40,303 nucleotides of DNA from Phocaeicola salanitronis DSM 18170 (GCF_000190575.1 NC_015165.1:1-40303); one strand, 5' to 3'. Counted from the first letter of the stretch, positions 25,815 to 34,253 are shown. The notes: generated from the letters alone by a model not told the origin. Numbers and translations are program-made.

Positions 25815-26957
25815 TTAAACCACAGAAATTAAAGTAGTTCCATAACTAAATCTACCACTTTCAGGCACAAGTAAAAGTATCTTTTTTCCCTTTGCTATAT
25901 TTTGTGTTTTAAGAAGCTCATCTAATGCTACAAATATTGATGCAGACCCCATATTACCAACCCAAGTTAAGTTAGTAAACCATTTATTTTCCCTTAAGTC
26001 GATATTTCGTTTTTCTATTTCATTAAGTAATTCTTTATAGAAGAACATGGAAGAAACATGAGGAATCACATAATCAACTTCTACAGGTGCTATATTATGC
26101 TTTTTCATTACATTTTCTATATGATCCACCCACAATCTAATTATATGCTTTTTCAAAAGTCTTATATCTTGTTTTACTGTAAAGACAGATTTCTCAGATA
26201 TTTCTTCGCTATCGTATGATTTCCATGTAGTAATGGAACCGTCCGCCCTGAAGTCAGCTCCAGATATCATGCAAGCAGGCAACTCATTTGCATTTGATTC
26301 CATTTCTATCCATTCAATTTTTAAGCTATTACCAGATTCACTTGGTACATTATCTAAATAAACTGCTCCTGCACCATCAGACAACATAAACCTTAAAAAA
26401 TCTTTTTCAAAACCGAAATATGGATTTTCACCTATGCTATGACATTTTTCATATTCAGCATCATAATGTTTTGAAAGCAATGCTGCAGAAACTAATTCAG
26501 ATGCACAACATACAGCATTATTCTTCTCTCCAGATACAACTGAGAGGTATGCAATTTTTAATGCTTGCAGCGAAGTCAAGCAAACACCGGATGTAGAAAA
26601 AATCTCTATATTTTTCGTTTCTGGTAACAACCCATGTACCATTGAAGCATGGGAAGGGAGAATCTGATCCGGAATAGATGTTGCTGTGGTAATCAGCTCC
26701 AAACTCTCTAGATCCTGATTATTATCAAACAACCCTCTTATAGCTCTAGCAGCAAGTTCTGCAGCCGTATGGGTTATTTCTTGATTTTTATTAAGTGCAT
26801 AGTATCTGGTCTTTATGCCATTTTGCTTAAGCACTAAGTTTTTTACTCTTGAAGGTTTACCCTCTATTCTTCCAATATAATCTTCCATACTTTCATTATC
26901 CACTGGTTCGTTAGGAAGGAAAGAATTTACCTTTTTAATAAATACTTCATTTTTCAT
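25815..26957 (-). CDS. Orphan beta-ketoacyl synthase III-like enzyme
   Basis: A 380-residue thiolase-fold enzyme of the FabH/KAS III group. The Cys-His-Asn triad is intact: Cys126 in STSGVCLTSL, His300 in YVIPHVSS (in place of the HQAN of FabH), Asn335 in VGNMGSAS. SDGAGAVYL at about 193-201 is also typical. The altered His loop and length suggest a secondary-metabolism ketosynthase (DarB/pyrone- or resorcinol-type) rather than housekeeping FabH. No acyl carrier protein or other biosynthetic gene is nearby. The start overlaps the tetR stop by 11 bases, so both are co-expressed. Confidence 0.85.
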   Translation of the reverse strand: MKNEVFIKKVNSFLPNEPVDNESMEDYIGRIEGKPSRVKNLVLKQNGIKTRYYALNKNQEITHTAAELAARAIRGLFDNNQDLESLELITTATSIPDQILPSHASMVHGLLPETKNIEIFSTSGVCLTSLQALKIAYLSVVSGEKNNAVCCASELVSAALLSKHYDAEYEKCHSIGENPYFGFEKDFLRFMLSDGAGAVYLDNVPSESGNSLKIEWIEMESNANELPACMISGADFRADGSITTWKSYDSEEISEKSVFTVKQDIRLLKKHIIRLWVDHIENVMKKHNIAPVEVDYVIPHVSSMFFYKELLNEIEKRNIDLRENKWFTNLTWVGNMGSASIFVALDELLKTQNIAKGKKILLLVPESGRFSYGTTLISVV

Positions 26958-27540
26958 TAGCTATCTCTCTATAATATGAATAAAACACAACTCTCAACTT
27001 TTCTATACTAAGACCTTGATTAAGACTATTTTCAAAAGACATTCCAGAATATATATATCTAAACCTTTGTGCTGTTTCATGAATATCACAAGATGATTTA
27101 ATTTCTCCAGACTCTTTTGCTTTTTGTAGTATACATTCCCATTGATGCAGACCTCTATTAAACAGTTCTGTAATTTTACGGTCAAAATCTGGATAAAATT
27201 TCAGAGCTTGGTATAACAAATTAAAATATCCCCTATGAACATTCTCTATACCCAATGAATGCATTTCTTTCATCCGGTTCTCTACTTTAGTCAGATATAA
27301 ATCTATAAAATCTTTCAAGGTTGCTATCTCTAAATCAGAAGAACTTGACTGAAATGTGAAAACATATTTATCTATTACAGCTTTAAAAAGATCTTCTTTT
27401 GTTTTATACTTAAAAAATATAGCCCCCCGAGTAAGTCCACTTTCTGCCTCCAGTTTTGAAGTTGAAACTCCCTCATAATTATACATAAGAAACAACTTAA
27501 AAGCAGGTTTCAATATTCGTTCAATATCATAATTCTTCAT
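26947..27540 (-). CDS. TetR-family regulator
   Basis: A 197-residue regulator with the TetR helix-turn-helix (about residues 20-50: YEGVSTSKLEAESGLTRGAI, FFKYKTKEDLFKAVI) and a helical ligand-binding domain. I chose the ATG at 27540, preceded by AAGGAAAT and by a palindrome, over the upstream in-frame ATG at 27615, whose extra 25 residues are hydrophobic and unlike TetR proteins. It is the first gene of the tetR-KAS III pair. The ligand may be the product of the ketosynthase; this is inference. Confidence 0.88.
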   Translation of the reverse strand: MKNYDIERILKPAFKLFLMYNYEGVSTSKLEAESGLTRGAIFFKYKTKEDLFKAVIDKYVFTFQSSSSDLEIATLKDFIDLYLTKVENRMKEMHSLGIENVHRGYFNLLYQALKFYPDFDRKITELFNRGLHQWECILQKAKESGEIKSSCDIHETAQRFRYIYSGMSFENSLNQGLSIEKLRVVFYSYYREIANEK

Positions 27541-27563
27541 ATTTCCTTTATTTTTTTTCAAAT

Positions 27564-27582
27564 GTAATAATATTATTATTAC
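27564..27582 (-). promoter_or_regulatory. Palindrome before tetR, probable operator
   Basis: A perfect 19-base palindrome with arms GTAATAATA and TATTATTAC lies 24 bases upstream of the tetR start. It could be a site for autoregulation. It is not the same sequence as the dyad before the lipoprotein genes, so a different protein could act here. Confidence 0.5.
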
Positions 27583-27660
27583 AGGCATAATAATAATCAA
27601 GAATAATTTTCTCATTACAAAGAAAAAAAATTAACTTTGTCTATCCGGCTATATAGAAAC

Positions 27661-27696
27661 AAAAAAAAGAGAAATTGATAATATCAACTCCTCTTT
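27661..27696 (-). terminator. Minus-strand terminator after the mob-traA-traB operon
   Basis: On the minus strand, AAAGAGGAGTTGAT and ATCAATTTCTCTTT pair over 14 bp (two G-U wobbles) around a three-base loop and are followed by a run of T. It lies just outside the inverted site and stops transcription coming from traB in the present orientation. In the flipped orientation no gene would read into it from that side. Confidence 0.8.
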
Positions 27697-27711
27697 AATA
27701 TCATAAGCCAT

Positions 27712-27742
27712 GTTTTATAAAACGACCGTTTTTACGTACTTA
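27712..27742 (-). repeat. Inverted recombination site 1 (left end of the invertible segment)
   Basis: Thirty of 31 bases match site 2 at 40265-40295 in inverted orientation. The core is AAAACG-GT-CGTTTT read on the minus strand, followed by ATAAAAC, giving imperfect 13-base half sites around a two-base centre (27725-27726). The traB-like stop codon (27740-27742) forms its inner end. This is the layout of serine-recombinase crossover sites. Confidence 0.8.
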
Positions 27743-28159
27743 CAAAAAACGATTCTTTTTTGAATTTATCAAATCAATAATTTGCTTCTCATGCTTTGAT
27801 ACCCAATCTTCAATGATATAGGAAACCAAAGGGGAAATAGGTATTTTCAACTTTGCTTTTAATAAACTAAAAATCTCTTTCAACTCTGAATCTACATAAA
27901 TAACATCCTTACATGTATACTCCTTTGCCTTAATCACCTTTACTAGTTCTTCTAGGCTCATAGAGTCGCTTTCATTATTGACCTGTTTAAAATCATCAGA
28001 AGAATCATCAACTGTTTGATTTTCATTTTCAGTTTGCCCATCACTATATGCAGATGCTTGCTCAACTGCACCATTACGTAACAAAGACGCTATCGCCATA
28101 ATTGATTTTGATGATGTGGAAGCGTCCGTATCTGTTTTTTTTCTTAATTTCTCAGACAT
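27740..28159 (-). CDS. TraB-like protein (DUF3408-type), partner of ParA/TraA
   Basis: A 139-residue protein with a disordered acidic N-terminal half and a compact C-terminal domain beginning KDVIYVDSELKEIFSLLKAK, which resembles the DUF3408/TraB domain with a ribbon-helix-helix-like fold (PISPLVSYIIEDWVSKHEKQ). In Bacteroides conjugative elements such genes follow traA (ParA) and assist mobilisation. The same order is seen here: mobA, parA, this gene. Its stop lies inside the inverted site, so a flip would leave the protein unchanged. Confidence 0.75.
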   Translation of the reverse strand: MSEKLRKKTDTDASTSSKSIMAIASLLRNGAVEQASAYSDGQTENENQTVDDSSDDFKQVNNESDSMSLEELVKVIKAKEYTCKDVIYVDSELKEIFSLLKAKLKIPISPLVSYIIEDWVSKHEKQIIDLINSKKNRFL

Positions 28160-28213
28160 TGCAAATATACAAATTATGAATAATACTCCAAATATATCTA
28201 TTAAAAGAATAAA

Positions 28214-28837
28214 TTATTTTATTCCACCTTGTTCTATAATACAGTCATAAGCTCCTTTTACCAAATTCATACACTCTCCAGTTATCAATAATGTATTAGC
28301 ACGCTCCATCAATACAGACTGGGGAATCTCTTTAGTTACAACACCTATTTTCTCTAAAATAGATATAATTTGCTCCTTTGTTTCATATCGCACAGAACTT
28401 CGGATGTTGTTGGGTAGGAAAAACACTTTTGCCTTTACTTTCAGATATTGAATAATCTGAATAAAAAAACCTGTACTATCCATTGTAAATTTATCATAGC
28501 GGAAAGGACACACTATAATATCTGCCGCATTTAATATCACGCCTAAAGCGTCATTATCAATTCTACCCGGCAAATCAATTATAAGATTACCATTGTCTAC
28601 ATTTTTAAAATCACGGATAACTTTTGCAACATCGCTAATCTTTGCTTCCATGATTTCATATTTTGGTTCATTATCATAGGTCTTAATATCTTCTTCTCTG
28701 CGATCCATCAAAGACCGTTGAAAATCAAGATCCAGAACAAGCACTTCTTTTCCAAGTTCCGACAGATAATTTGCGAACTGGGCACAGTTAGTTGTTTTAC
28801 CACAACCTCCCTTTTGGTTACCGAATACTATAATCAT
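28214..28837 (-). CDS. ParA-family ATPase (TraA-like)
   Basis: A 207-residue ATPase with the deviant Walker A motif GNQKGGCGKTTNCAQFANYL at the very N-terminus, then VLVLDLDFQRSLMDRR and NLIIDLPGRID (Walker B). I start at 28837, which gives the usual MIIVFGNQKGG and lies 13 bases after the relaxase stop; the longer open frame would overlap mobA by 56 bases. Proteins of this type act in plasmid partition or, as TraA, in positioning mobilisation complexes. Being next to a TraB-like gene favours the transfer role; both are possible. Confidence 0.88.
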   Translation of the reverse strand: MIIVFGNQKGGCGKTTNCAQFANYLSELGKEVLVLDLDFQRSLMDRREEDIKTYDNEPKYEIMEAKISDVAKVIRDFKNVDNGNLIIDLPGRIDNDALGVILNAADIIVCPFRYDKFTMDSTGFFIQIIQYLKVKAKVFFLPNNIRSSVRYETKEQIISILEKIGVVTKEIPQSVLMERANTLLITGECMNLVKGAYDCIIEQGGIK

Positions 28838-28850
28838 AACTCTTAATATT

Positions 28851-30419
28851 TTATTGTTGTTGACTTCTTTTTTTCTTTCTCCTATTAGAAGAATCTTGCT
28901 GAACATATATGTGTTGACCTAATATGTCGCAAACCACATCAATTATGTTACACCCTCTTGCTGCATTTACATCAGATTTCATAATTTCTTTAATGCCATT
29001 TTCTTGTCCTGTAAGAGAATTTACTTTTACTTGACTCCTATTAAAATCAGTCAAAGAAAATTCATCAGAAGAAACAATAATTTTTTCTTTCTTATCTATC
29101 AAATAAATTTTATCATTAGACTCTATCAAAACCAGATTCTTATTATGCATAGTAGATCGTATATCTGAATCATAGGAAACATAGCTATTCAGCATATCCA
29201 CATAAATAGATTTATCAAGATAACCTTCTTTTCCTTTTTGCAAGATAATGACATCATCCAATTTTATATTATATATTTTAGCCAATAACTTAGCTTCATC
29301 TGCAGAAGTTATTTTAAAACTATTGGCTTCCCTACATCTACTATGATAACGTAACTGTTCAACTACATCTTTATCTATTCTTAACAGGATAGAATTATTA
29401 TCCTGTAATACTATCCGTCCATCCATCATAAGAGAATAACCATATTTTTTCAGCTCTGCTTGAAGATCTTCCATAGTCAACGATTTATGGTTATCACGAA
29501 ATATAGCATTAAGAATAGAATTACAGTTCTCTATCTTAGACTTAGTATCTGGAGAAGTAATCAATGACTTTATTTCCATCAATTCACTTCCTTTATATAC
29601 CGTTTTATTCGGATAATCTATAACTGTATACCCATAAGGAATAGTATGCCCTTTGCCGACATGGAAAATAAGTTCTATACCGAATTTATTTTTCATAAGC
29701 TCTTGTAATTGAGTATAAGACAAACCTTGCTTGTATTTATGCAGAAGAGCAATAATCTGATCCTTTCGTTTATTATCTACTCTATGAGCATTAATCCTTG
29801 CATGTATCTCATCTATAGACAAAATAGCATGAACTTCTCCACCTCTACGTAATTTTAGCACATTATTTTGTTCTGTCAATTTCCATCCCTGTTGTTCTAG
29901 TAATAATTTATATTGTTGAATAGACGAAAAATTGAAAGAAAAGGCATTAGTAATATCTCTTTTTGCTTTCTCAGACAAATCAACTCTCAGTATTTCATTC
30001 ATTATTCGTTGTGAACGTACAGCTTCCATCTTATCATTTATTTTGACTCCATCCTTCCCTACCCTTGTCGATACAATATGTACATGGTTATGTTCCGTGT
30101 CTGAATGAAAATATATAAGATATGGATTCTTACCATACCCCATTTTGTCTATATACTTAAGTGCTATGTCTTTTAATTCATCGACAGAATATTCGCGTCC
30201 TTTACAAGATATGATTGCATGAAACTGTTTATTTTTAACTGCCTTATTAGTTGCACAAACATGTTCCATATAAGCAATCAAATCAGATTTTTTCATATTA
30301 TCCGGATTGATAGCAAAATTAGCTGCAACAAGCAATTCACCTGTCCCATGCTCATTCTTCTTCTCATTATAATTAACTCCTGCAAAAGTCCTAGCAGCTT
30401 TAGCTATTTTTACTATCAT
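28851..30419 (-). CDS. mobA: MobA-type relaxase (MOBP)
   Basis: A 522-residue relaxase that nicks oriT and leads the strand into the recipient. The catalytic Tyr is probably Tyr17 in GVNYNEKK, and the metal-binding histidines are in FHSDTEHNHVHIVSTR (His105, 110, 112, 114), typical of Bacteroides MobA/MOBP. The N-terminal 200 residues form the relaxase domain; the rest is DUF3945/other accessory sequence. The upstream gap of 132 bases to mobC is very AT-rich and has no clear promoter. The product is needed both for conjugation and for mobilisation by other elements. Confidence 0.9.
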   Translation of the reverse strand: MIVKIAKAARTFAGVNYNEKKNEHGTGELLVAANFAINPDNMKKSDLIAYMEHVCATNKAVKNKQFHAIISCKGREYSVDELKDIALKYIDKMGYGKNPYLIYFHSDTEHNHVHIVSTRVGKDGVKINDKMEAVRSQRIMNEILRVDLSEKAKRDITNAFSFNFSSIQQYKLLLEQQGWKLTEQNNVLKLRRGGEVHAILSIDEIHARINAHRVDNKRKDQIIALLHKYKQGLSYTQLQELMKNKFGIELIFHVGKGHTIPYGYTVIDYPNKTVYKGSELMEIKSLITSPDTKSKIENCNSILNAIFRDNHKSLTMEDLQAELKKYGYSLMMDGRIVLQDNNSILLRIDKDVVEQLRYHSRCREANSFKITSADEAKLLAKIYNIKLDDVIILQKGKEGYLDKSIYVDMLNSYVSYDSDIRSTMHNKNLVLIESNDKIYLIDKKEKIIVSSDEFSLTDFNRSQVKVNSLTGQENGIKEIMKSDVNAARGCNIIDVVCDILGQHIYVQQDSSNRRKKKRSQQQ

Positions 30420-30551
30420 ACCAACACATATTATTTATACAGCAAATGTATAAATAAATAATCACATATACAAATAATAGATAAAAAAATATTATGTAAA
30501 CAGATAATATATATTTAGATATAATTTAATCATATAATATATATATAAATA

Positions 30552-30905
30552 TTATTTGATTCGCATGAGTTTACGCCATGTTTCATTAAGTTTTTCTTCC
30601 ATTTTAATATACTCGCTTAGTCGAGTTTCAATATCTTTAATAACAACATCATTATTTATTCCTTTATGTAAATTGACATACTTGGCTAACTGGTTAATAT
30701 TTATTCCTATCCTTTTCATTTCAAGACAAATATCATCCATCGCACGAATAAACTCTTTTGGATCTACAAGTTCTACACCATGACCAAAAATTCTTGCACG
30801 AACATATTCAGATACGCACTTATATTTCCCAGCTAAACGAATTAACTTATTATACTCGTCAGCACTTAATCTAACCCTCAATACTTTATTTCTATTTGCA
30901 TCCAT
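30552..30905 (-). CDS. mobC: MobC relaxosome accessory protein
   Basis: A 117-residue protein with an N-terminal ribbon-helix-helix (KVLRVRLSADEYNKLIRLAG, CVSEYVRARIFGHG) and the C-terminal MobC pattern KRIGININQLAKYVN. It binds oriT and helps melt the nick region for MobA. The gene lies directly beside the inverted repeats at 30918-30997, and the gene order oriT-mobC-mobA is usual. Length is normal for the family. Confidence 0.92.
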   Translation of the reverse strand: MDANRNKVLRVRLSADEYNKLIRLAGKYKCVSEYVRARIFGHGVELVDPKEFIRAMDDICLEMKRIGININQLAKYVNLHKGINNDVVIKDIETRLSEYIKMEEKLNETWRKLMRIK

Positions 30906-30917
30906 AATTAAAAAAAT

Positions 30918-30997
30918 GCACCTAAGTTGCGCAGGTGCTAAAATCCTGATTTATCAGGCAAGATAAGGTTTTTGTAGCCACAAAAACACATCTTGCT
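30918..30997 (+). other. Probable origin of transfer (oriT)
   Basis: Three inverted repeats sit next to mobC: GCACCT/AGGTGC (30918-30938), CCTGA/TCAGG (30945-30958), and a nested stem with outer arms GCAAGAT/ATCTTGC (30958-30964, 30990-30996) and inner arms GTTTTTGT/ACAAAAAC (30968-30975, 30980-30987). The MOBP nic consensus YATCYTG|Y occurs on the + strand as CATCTTG|C (30989-30996) immediately after the hairpin, and on the - strand as TATCTTG|C (30965-30958). I favour the + strand nick, between 30995 and 30996: it would send 31-40 kb in first and the mob genes last. Confidence 0.7.
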
Positions 30998-31059
30998 ATT
31001 TACTACTACAATGCAAATATACAATAAAAAAATAAAACCACCTGAAGGGAAAAACATGT

Positions 31060-31212
31060 TTAGAAATAATCGGCATAAGCATAGATTTCTCCCTGCGCTA
31101 AAAGTGGTACCCATATAGAGAAATAACGCGCAACATAAGCCTGAATATGGTCTAAGTAACATCTATAGTAAATATTGGTGATGCCCTCATTAAAGAAATT
31201 TGTTTTCATCAT
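31060..31212 (-). CDS. Small ORF joined to truncated repeat D
   Basis: Fifty codons, starting with ATGATG and reading MMKTNFFNEGITNIYYRCYL, then aromatic-rich sequence ending AYADYF. No family recognised. It starts 11 bases from the truncated edge of repeat D, where the other copies would carry a -33/-7 promoter. It is either a small real gene or the tail of a gene cut by a rearrangement at the repeat. The amino-acid composition looks protein-like, but there is no clear ribosome binding site. Confidence 0.3.
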   Translation of the reverse strand: MMKTNFFNEGITNIYYRCYLDHIQAYVARYFSIWVPLLAQGEIYAYADYF

Positions 31213-31222
31213 AGCTGATATG

Positions 31223-31613
31223 AATTATTAGACATTTATTTCAATAATATATAGTTAAATATTATTTATTCATATATTATATATTTACATATTGTCCCTG
31301 CTGCATCTGTGGCATGTTCTTTTCCCTAAAGTTTCTCATGTGAATTGTTTTACAGCTTCATTCAATCCGGGAATCGGATCAACCTGTAAAGCTCCGGTAT
31401 TCCGCTCCATTTTGCGGAAGCAAAGTACAGAATGTTTCCTGCCAAAATGGTATCAAAATCAGCTCCGGCTTTCGCAACTCGATTCGAAATATGGTATCAA
31501 AAATCAGGCTGCAGGTGGCTGATCTATTCCGGAACCAGTTCCAGTAAGGTATCATAGAAAAGTACTTCCGTATCTGTACCGGAATTAAAAAGAAAACATA
31601 CTATAGGGAAAAA
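31223..31613 (-). repeat. Long repeat copy D, truncated at the promoter
   Basis: Nearly identical to copy A over the GATACC, dyad and CTTTAGGGAAAAGAACATGC parts, but on the minus strand it stops at AAATGTCTAATAATT, just before the -33 and -7 promoter elements. The truncation removes the promoter and leader. It lies between oriT and the iterons. Confidence 0.88.
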
Positions 31614-31662
31614 GTATTGGAACAATTTCAAAAGTATGCATGATATATTATAATAAGGCTTA

Positions 31663-32059
31663 GGGACAAAAACCCAACTTTCCGAAAAATGGAGTTTTCA
31701 TTTTAGGGACAAAAACCCAACTTTGTGCCTTTAGACCTATATTTAAGTATTAGAAGAAGTCTTCTTTTCCCTAAAGTTTAGTGTTTTTTTATAAGAAAAG
31801 TACCTTTTTAGGTAGTTGAAATAAGAAAAATTCCTTTTTGTGTATGGGTATTGATGTCATTATTTAAATCATTTATTGAAGGTAGTACACATAAATTTTG
31901 AAGCGTAATATATTGATTACCAAATAACAACATAAAAAAGTTAGGGACAAAAACCCAACTTTCAAGGGACAAAAACCCAACTTTCAAGGGACAAAAACCC
32001 AACTTTCAAGGGACAAAAACCCAACTTTCAACAAAGGTTGGGGACAAAAACCCAACTTT
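31663..32059 (+). repeat. Iterons of the replication origin
   Basis: Seven copies of GGGACAAAAACCCAACTTT start at 31663, 31706, 31944, 31966, 31988, 32010 and 32041. Copies 3-6 are spaced exactly 22 bp apart. They are typical Rep-binding iterons and end 6 bp from the rep stop codon. The 31725-31943 stretch between the two clusters is AT-rich and may be the unwinding region; it also holds a lone TTTTCCCTAAAGTTT block found in the long repeats. Confidence 0.92.
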
Positions 32060-32064
32060 TTATG

Positions 32065-33192
32065 CTACTTTTCTTCATCTTTTCCTATAATTCCCGGATT
32101 ATCTTCTATTTCTTTTAATACTGAAGTTAAGCAATACTCTGGAATATCATTAATTTCTTTCCAATGCTTATTAATGTACTCATGTAAAAATAAGATCTTA
32201 TCCATTACTTTTTGATAATTACTTAAATTTACATTTTTCACTAACCTATCGACCTGTTCTGAAGACATGTGAAGATGCCTCATACAGACATTCCTGATGT
32301 TAGTAAGCTGTATTCTTAGCATTTCTTCTTCCTTTTTGCTTGGAGCTGATTTTATAACTTTAAAATTTAACTTATAAGGTTGTAAATCGGATTTAAGTTT
32401 ATACACTTCCGCCACTTCAAACCAGCAATCAGCTTTTTCAAACAGATCATCATATACAGGTCTGATTACACGTCTATATAGATCCTTAAAATCCTTATAC
32501 TTGTTTTCTAGTTTCAAATATTTACGAAATCTATCAAGATAAATTGAGAATCCACCTTGATCCTTCCAACTACTGATTAGCATATACATGCGAATTGTAT
32601 ATCGACTTTGTGCGTTAAAAGCTATTTCCTTTATGTAACGTGTAAAACCTTTATCCACATTAATAAATGCAGTAGCAACAAGTTTATCCATCTTTATAGA
32701 AAAACTTCGAGCATAGGGAGTCTTAGGGATATTGACTTTTGTAAATAATCCACTAATTTGCCAGCATTCTTCTCCTGTAATGGGATCCTTTGCATCAAAT
32801 TCGACTGGTATAGAAACTAACTTACGTAACATTGCTTTTACTTCTGAATATTGGTCAGAACTAACCCCTAAATCTTTATACGCAATATCTATCGTTATAG
32901 AGTCAGACGCTTGTTCTTCTTGAAATAATGTAAGTTGCTCAAAAGGAATAGCTGTACCATATTTATTCAAATATAAAATACTTTGTTCAATAGCATTTTG
33001 TAACTTCTCTATAACGGCTATAAGAATACGAATTTGCACTGTTTTAAAATCACCTGCCATCAACGTAATCAAATTAGGCTGTTTCAACCAAGTAGGATTA
33101 TCTGGCAATACGACAGGCTTATTCGTTCTAGGATGCCCCTTGCGTATCCTAACTATTTCTCCTTTTAAAATTTCCTTTTTTTGTTTTACCAT
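32065..33192 (-). CDS. rep: Replication initiator (RepB/Rep_3 family)
   Basis: A 375-residue initiator with two winged-helix domains. The first (about 30-160) begins NPTWLKQPNLITLMAGDFKT and includes ITIDIAYKDLGVSSDQYSEV. The second (about 190-290) contains SRYTIRMYMLISSWKDQGG and the LYRRVIRPVYDDLFEKADCW pattern of Rep_3 initiators. The C-terminal 80 residues are helical. Its binding sites are presumably the iterons just beyond its stop codon. It is the only replication gene seen, so theta replication from this origin is expected. Confidence 0.92.
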   Translation of the reverse strand: MVKQKKEILKGEIVRIRKGHPRTNKPVVLPDNPTWLKQPNLITLMAGDFKTVQIRILIAVIEKLQNAIEQSILYLNKYGTAIPFEQLTLFQEEQASDSITIDIAYKDLGVSSDQYSEVKAMLRKLVSIPVEFDAKDPITGEECWQISGLFTKVNIPKTPYARSFSIKMDKLVATAFINVDKGFTRYIKEIAFNAQSRYTIRMYMLISSWKDQGGFSIYLDRFRKYLKLENKYKDFKDLYRRVIRPVYDDLFEKADCWFEVAEVYKLKSDLQPYKLNFKVIKSAPSKKEEEMLRIQLTNIRNVCMRHLHMSSEQVDRLVKNVNLSNYQKVMDKILFLHEYINKHWKEINDIPEYCLTSVLKEIEDNPGIIGKDEEK

Positions 33193-33342
33193 GTTCTTTT
33201 ACTTAAAGAAGTTAATATACCAATGAAGAATAAGAAACCAAAGACAAGCATAAACTTAGCAATATAAAAACAGCATAAGATTATTATCTTTAAGCTAAAA
33301 TATATTATATCCAAAATGTTTCTTAGCATTTTCATCGATTAC

Positions 33343-33564
33343 CTATAAACTAATTTTCCATAATTCCTGCTGAACCTTTTTATATCCAGCATTTTCTAGA
33401 TATACTCTCTTGATTTCGTCTGGCAGTTTTCCTAGCAGAAATTGTTTCTTATGAAAATGAGCTGTTTTCCTGTCAAAATCACTATTCTTCCACCATCCAC
33501 GTTTTAATATTAAATCACTAAAACATTCATCCAATGTTTTACTGTTATTAATCAGGTCATTCAT
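33343..33564 (-). CDS. Hypothetical protein, last of a five-gene operon
   Basis: A 73-residue protein, MNDLINNSKTLDECFSDLIL followed by a Lys/Phe-rich part (FDRKTAHFHKKQFLLGKLPD). I chose the ATG at 33564, overlapping the upstream stop by eight bases (ATGAATGA). An open frame continues further upstream, but inside the neighbour's coding sequence. No family recognised. The basic, soluble sequence suggests a nucleic-acid or protein-binding role at most. Confidence 0.6.
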   Translation of the reverse strand: MNDLINNSKTLDECFSDLILKRGWWKNSDFDRKTAHFHKKQFLLGKLPDEIKRVYLENAGYKKVQQELWKISL

Positions 33565-34018
33565 CTTTCTTGATTGATATAAATGGATTATTAATACCTT
33601 GATAATAAGCAACTGATTCTCCTGACAACCATGTTGACACAAAATAAATAATCTTAGCATCGTCAGGTGGCAAATTCAACCCTTCATCACTTAATTCGCA
33701 AAGAAGATTATACTTAAAAATATATTCTTCTTGCGAAACAACTTTCTCATTTACAACTTCGTTATATATCCGTCGATATTGATACCAAGCCGAAGTTCCA
33801 AAAAGATTCTCAGAAAGATATTGATTCACCTGTTCCGTTGTATATTCGTTTGACAAACGAATACCCGTCAATCGGAAAATAGCTTCTATCTTAGCCTTTT
33901 TCCCAACAAATTTCCGCTTTCCTATTTTATATGATGTATGAGATTCCAGATCTGAATAAGATACAATAAGTGCTTTATCCGGTTCTCTCTCATACACTTT
34001 GTATTTAATATGTTTCAT
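33557..34018 (-). CDS. Hypothetical protein of the leading-region operon
   Basis: A 153-residue soluble protein, MKHIKYKVYEREPDKALIVS, with a basic middle (IGKRKFVGKKAKIEAIFRLT) and an acidic C-terminal third. I see no known domain, signal or membrane segment. It is one base from the preceding gene and overlaps the next by eight bases, and shares the promoter module E with three upstream small genes. By position it may be one of the unknown leading-region proteins that aid establishment. Confidence 0.65.
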   Translation of the reverse strand: MKHIKYKVYEREPDKALIVSYSDLESHTSYKIGKRKFVGKKAKIEAIFRLTGIRLSNEYTTEQVNQYLSENLFGTSAWYQYRRIYNEVVNEKVVSQEEYIFKYNLLCELSDEGLNLPPDDAKIIYFVSTWLSGESVAYYQGINNPFISIKKDE

Positions 34019-34019
34019 A

Positions 34020-34253
34020 TTACTTTTTTATAAAACCAACTATAAAATTCAACAATCTTTGACCGAAATAAGGTTTTAATTTCGGCAAATCGTCATTTAA
34101 GACTAAAGAAATCATATCTCCAGACTTTGCTTGTTTCTTCTCCAAATCCTTAATCCATTTTTTTAAGGTTCTGATGCGAAAATAAAAAAGCATACAGGCA
34201 ATTGAACCCCCTAAAACAATTCCGATTAAAAATTTAAAAACCAAGTCCATCAT
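34020..34253 (-). CDS. Small membrane protein
   Basis: A 77-residue protein with one N-terminal transmembrane helix (about residues 5-24, FKFLIGIVLGGSIACMLFYF) and a basic cytoplasmic tail with RTLKKWIKDLEKKQAKSGDM. The start may be the first or second of two adjacent ATGs. It overlaps the upstream gene by about 20 bases. Small single-helix proteins of plasmid leading regions are often unannotated; no function can be assigned. Confidence 0.6.
   Translation of the reverse strand: MMDLVFKFLIGIVLGGSIACMLFYFRIRTLKKWIKDLEKKQAKSGDMISLVLNDDLPKLKPYFGQRLLNFIVGFIKK

Noticed and set aside
27003..27185. Small frame inside tetR on the same strand
   Set aside because: Out-of-frame shadow of the TetR coding sequence with no family features.
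31808..32002. Open frame across the iterons with a repeating SLESWVF-like peptide
   Set aside because: It is only the translation of the 22-bp iterons; no start region or conservation supports a protein.
31944..32059. CRISPR-like direct repeats
   Set aside because: The 22-bp units have three-base gaps, not spacers, and sit beside a Rep_3 gene, so they are iterons. No cas genes are present; VapD is only distantly Cas2-like.
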